A stretch of DNA of 7,229 nucleotides from JTS-RE9 sp964649195 (GTDB lineage: Bacteria; Planctomycetota; Phycisphaerae; Phycisphaerales; Phycisphaeraceae), in the NCBI GenBank assembly GCA_964649195.1, contig CAZYPK010000211.1:1-7229 (forward strand), given 5' to 3'. Numbering within the stretch: the first letter of the stretch is position 1; each line of letters opens with the position of its first letter. Below are positions 6,706-7,229 of this stretch, one piece after another. Both the position numbers and the translations under genes were made by a program. Below the pieces are notes generated by a model, which saw nothing but the letters and a program-made list of their open reading frames with translations, ran no database searches and had not been told where the DNA came from.

Positions 6706-6729
6706 CAGGAAATCAGGAAAACAGGAAAG
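6706..6729 (+). repeat. 8-bp tandem repeat, three units
   Basis: CAGGAAAN is repeated three times head to tail (last base T, A, G). It lies between the two palindromic repeats in a stretch with no gene. Confidence 0.7.
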
Positions 6730-6786
6730 CATGAAATTGGGGAGTGGATTGTGAGTAACCGCGATGTGCGTGAACCAAGGATTGCG

Positions 6787-6807
6787 AAGCCGCAAGCGGC
6801 TTGGGGG
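6787..6807 (+). repeat. palindromic intergenic repeat, copy 2
   Basis: This copy begins AAGCCGC-AA-GCGGCTT, a perfect 7-bp inverted repeat with a two-base centre (6787-6802), then GGGGG. Positions 6789-6807 are identical to copy 1, 118 bp away in the same orientation. Confidence 0.7.
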
Positions 6808-6826
6808 TGAGGTTGTTCAGGAATCC

Positions 6827-6865
6827 CCGTTGGTTATGGCTCACATTCGCGCGGGAAGAGCAGGC
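6827..6865 (-). repeat. 39-bp interspersed element, copy 2
   Basis: The minus strand starting GCCTGCTCTTCCCGCG matches copy 1 (179-217) at 32 of 39 positions. Its first part encodes the last residues of the AraC-type regulator, and the regulator's stop codon (6843-6841) lies inside it. Confidence 0.55.
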
Positions 6866-7229
6866 CCCCGGTGCCCCCGGTGCCCCCGGTGCCCCCGGTG
6901 GCGGAAATCGCGCGGCGAGCAGCCGGCGAGGCGGCGGAAGAACTTGCTGAACGCGGCGGACTCGGCGAATCCAAGCGTCTCACTGATCTGGCTGATGGTG
7001 AGGTCGGTCTCGGTGAGCAGCTCGCGGGCATAGTCGAGGCGGGTCTGCTGGATTTCTCTGCCCGGCGGGTGTCCCACGACCTTACGGAAGAGCAGCTCAA
7101 GGGCGGTGCGTGAGAGGTTGACGGCGAGGTTGAGGATTTTGAGTCCGGGGTTTTCCGAGGCATAGCGCGTGGCGCCGCCGAGGGCACGGACGGTGGTTTC
7201 CTGCCAGGTGCCGCCGAAGACCGCGATGG
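6841..7229 (-). CDS. AraC-family transcriptional regulator, C-terminal DNA-binding part
   Basis: The minus-strand frame runs open from the window edge for 128 codons to a TGA at 6843-6841. It carries an AraC-type double helix-turn-helix: first HTH at about 31-52 (ILNLAVNLSRTALELLFRK), a linker helix EIQQTRLDYARELL (58-71), second HTH at about 77-97 (TISQISETLGFAESAAFSKF), then the family's end motif GCSPRDFRH (102-110). It binds DNA as a sugar- or stress-type regulator; the ligand-binding N-terminus is outside the window, so the signal is unknown. After the motif where such proteins normally end, the chain continues as RGHRGHRGHRG plus PALPARM, encoded entirely by the 9-bp repeat and the 39-bp element. 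This tail looks acquired. Confidence 0.85.
   Translation of the reverse strand, partial: IAVFGGTWQETTVRALGGATRYASENPGLKILNLAVNLSRTALELLFRKVVGHPPGREIQQTRLDYARELLTETDLTISQISETLGFAESAAFSKFFRRLAGCSPRDFRHRGHRGHRGHRGPALPARM
6864..6899 (+). repeat. 9-bp tandem repeat, four perfect units
   Basis: GCCCCCGGT is repeated four times without error. On the minus strand the same bases are read as Arg-Gly-His repeats in the tail of the AraC-type regulator. The repeat abuts the 39-bp element, sharing two bases. Confidence 0.95.

Noticed and set aside
6249..6734. Plus-strand frame running through the end of the beta-rich gene into the repeats
   Set aside because: It crosses a supported gene in another frame, then a DUF433 fossil and tandem repeats; its translation is glycine/arginine-rich with no motif.
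6671..6899. CRISPR-like array
   Set aside because: Only two palindrome copies 118 bp apart, with repeats between them; there is no regular repeat-spacer pattern and no cas gene.
6871..7113. Plus-strand frame starting MPPVPPVPPV
   Set aside because: It is the antisense of the AraC helix-turn-helix region and its start comes only from the 9-bp repeat.

Overview
The window is GC-rich bacterial DNA that most resembles a planctomycete (Planctomycetota). The reasons are a secreted FGE-sulfatase (SUMF1-like) domain protein next to a very large lineage-specific secreted protein, DUF433 genes, an AraC-type regulator, and intergenic DNA full of short palindromic and C/G-rich tandem repeats. This assignment is inference; there is no rRNA or other marker gene here.

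Left edge (1-480): the 5' part of a minus-strand DUF433 protein (antitoxin-like family) is cut by the window edge. It has a TATAAT box upstream, and beyond that a weaker DUF433-like fragment. The TATAAT box sits in a 39-bp sequence that recurs, 32/39 identical, at 6827-6865. A 10-G run lies at 359-368.

Centre (480-5391, plus strand): a 49-aa single-pass membrane protein is followed by a 1213-aa exported, mostly helical protein with a hydrophobic/glycine segment leading into a long coiled coil. A 283-aa exported FGE-sulfatase domain protein follows 81 bp later. The last two look co-transcribed and are the best candidate for an undescribed cell-envelope or extracellular system. Nothing in the sequence gives a biochemical activity. 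The FGE-like protein lacks the paired cysteines of true formylglycine-generating enzymes, so it is more likely a binding or structural domain.

Right part (5392-6459): two minus-strand small genes overlap by ATGA (70 aa then 79 aa), an arrangement typical of toxin-antitoxin or toxin-immunity pairs, though neither protein is assigned to a named family. They are followed by a plus-strand beta-rich hypothetical protein whose N-terminal part appears to be in another frame. A one-base loss in the G run at 6107-6112 would explain this.

Right edge (6460-7229): about 380 bp with no intact gene hold a clearly decayed DUF433 copy (start codon changed, one frameshift), two copies of a 19-bp palindromic repeat, an 8-bp triplet repeat, the second copy of the 39-bp element and four copies of a 9-bp repeat. 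The last two elements form the C-terminal tail of a minus-strand AraC-family regulator whose N-terminal part lies beyond the window.

Overall this is accessory DNA: a central exported-protein cassette flanked by small, partly decaying toxin-antitoxin-like modules and interspersed repeats.
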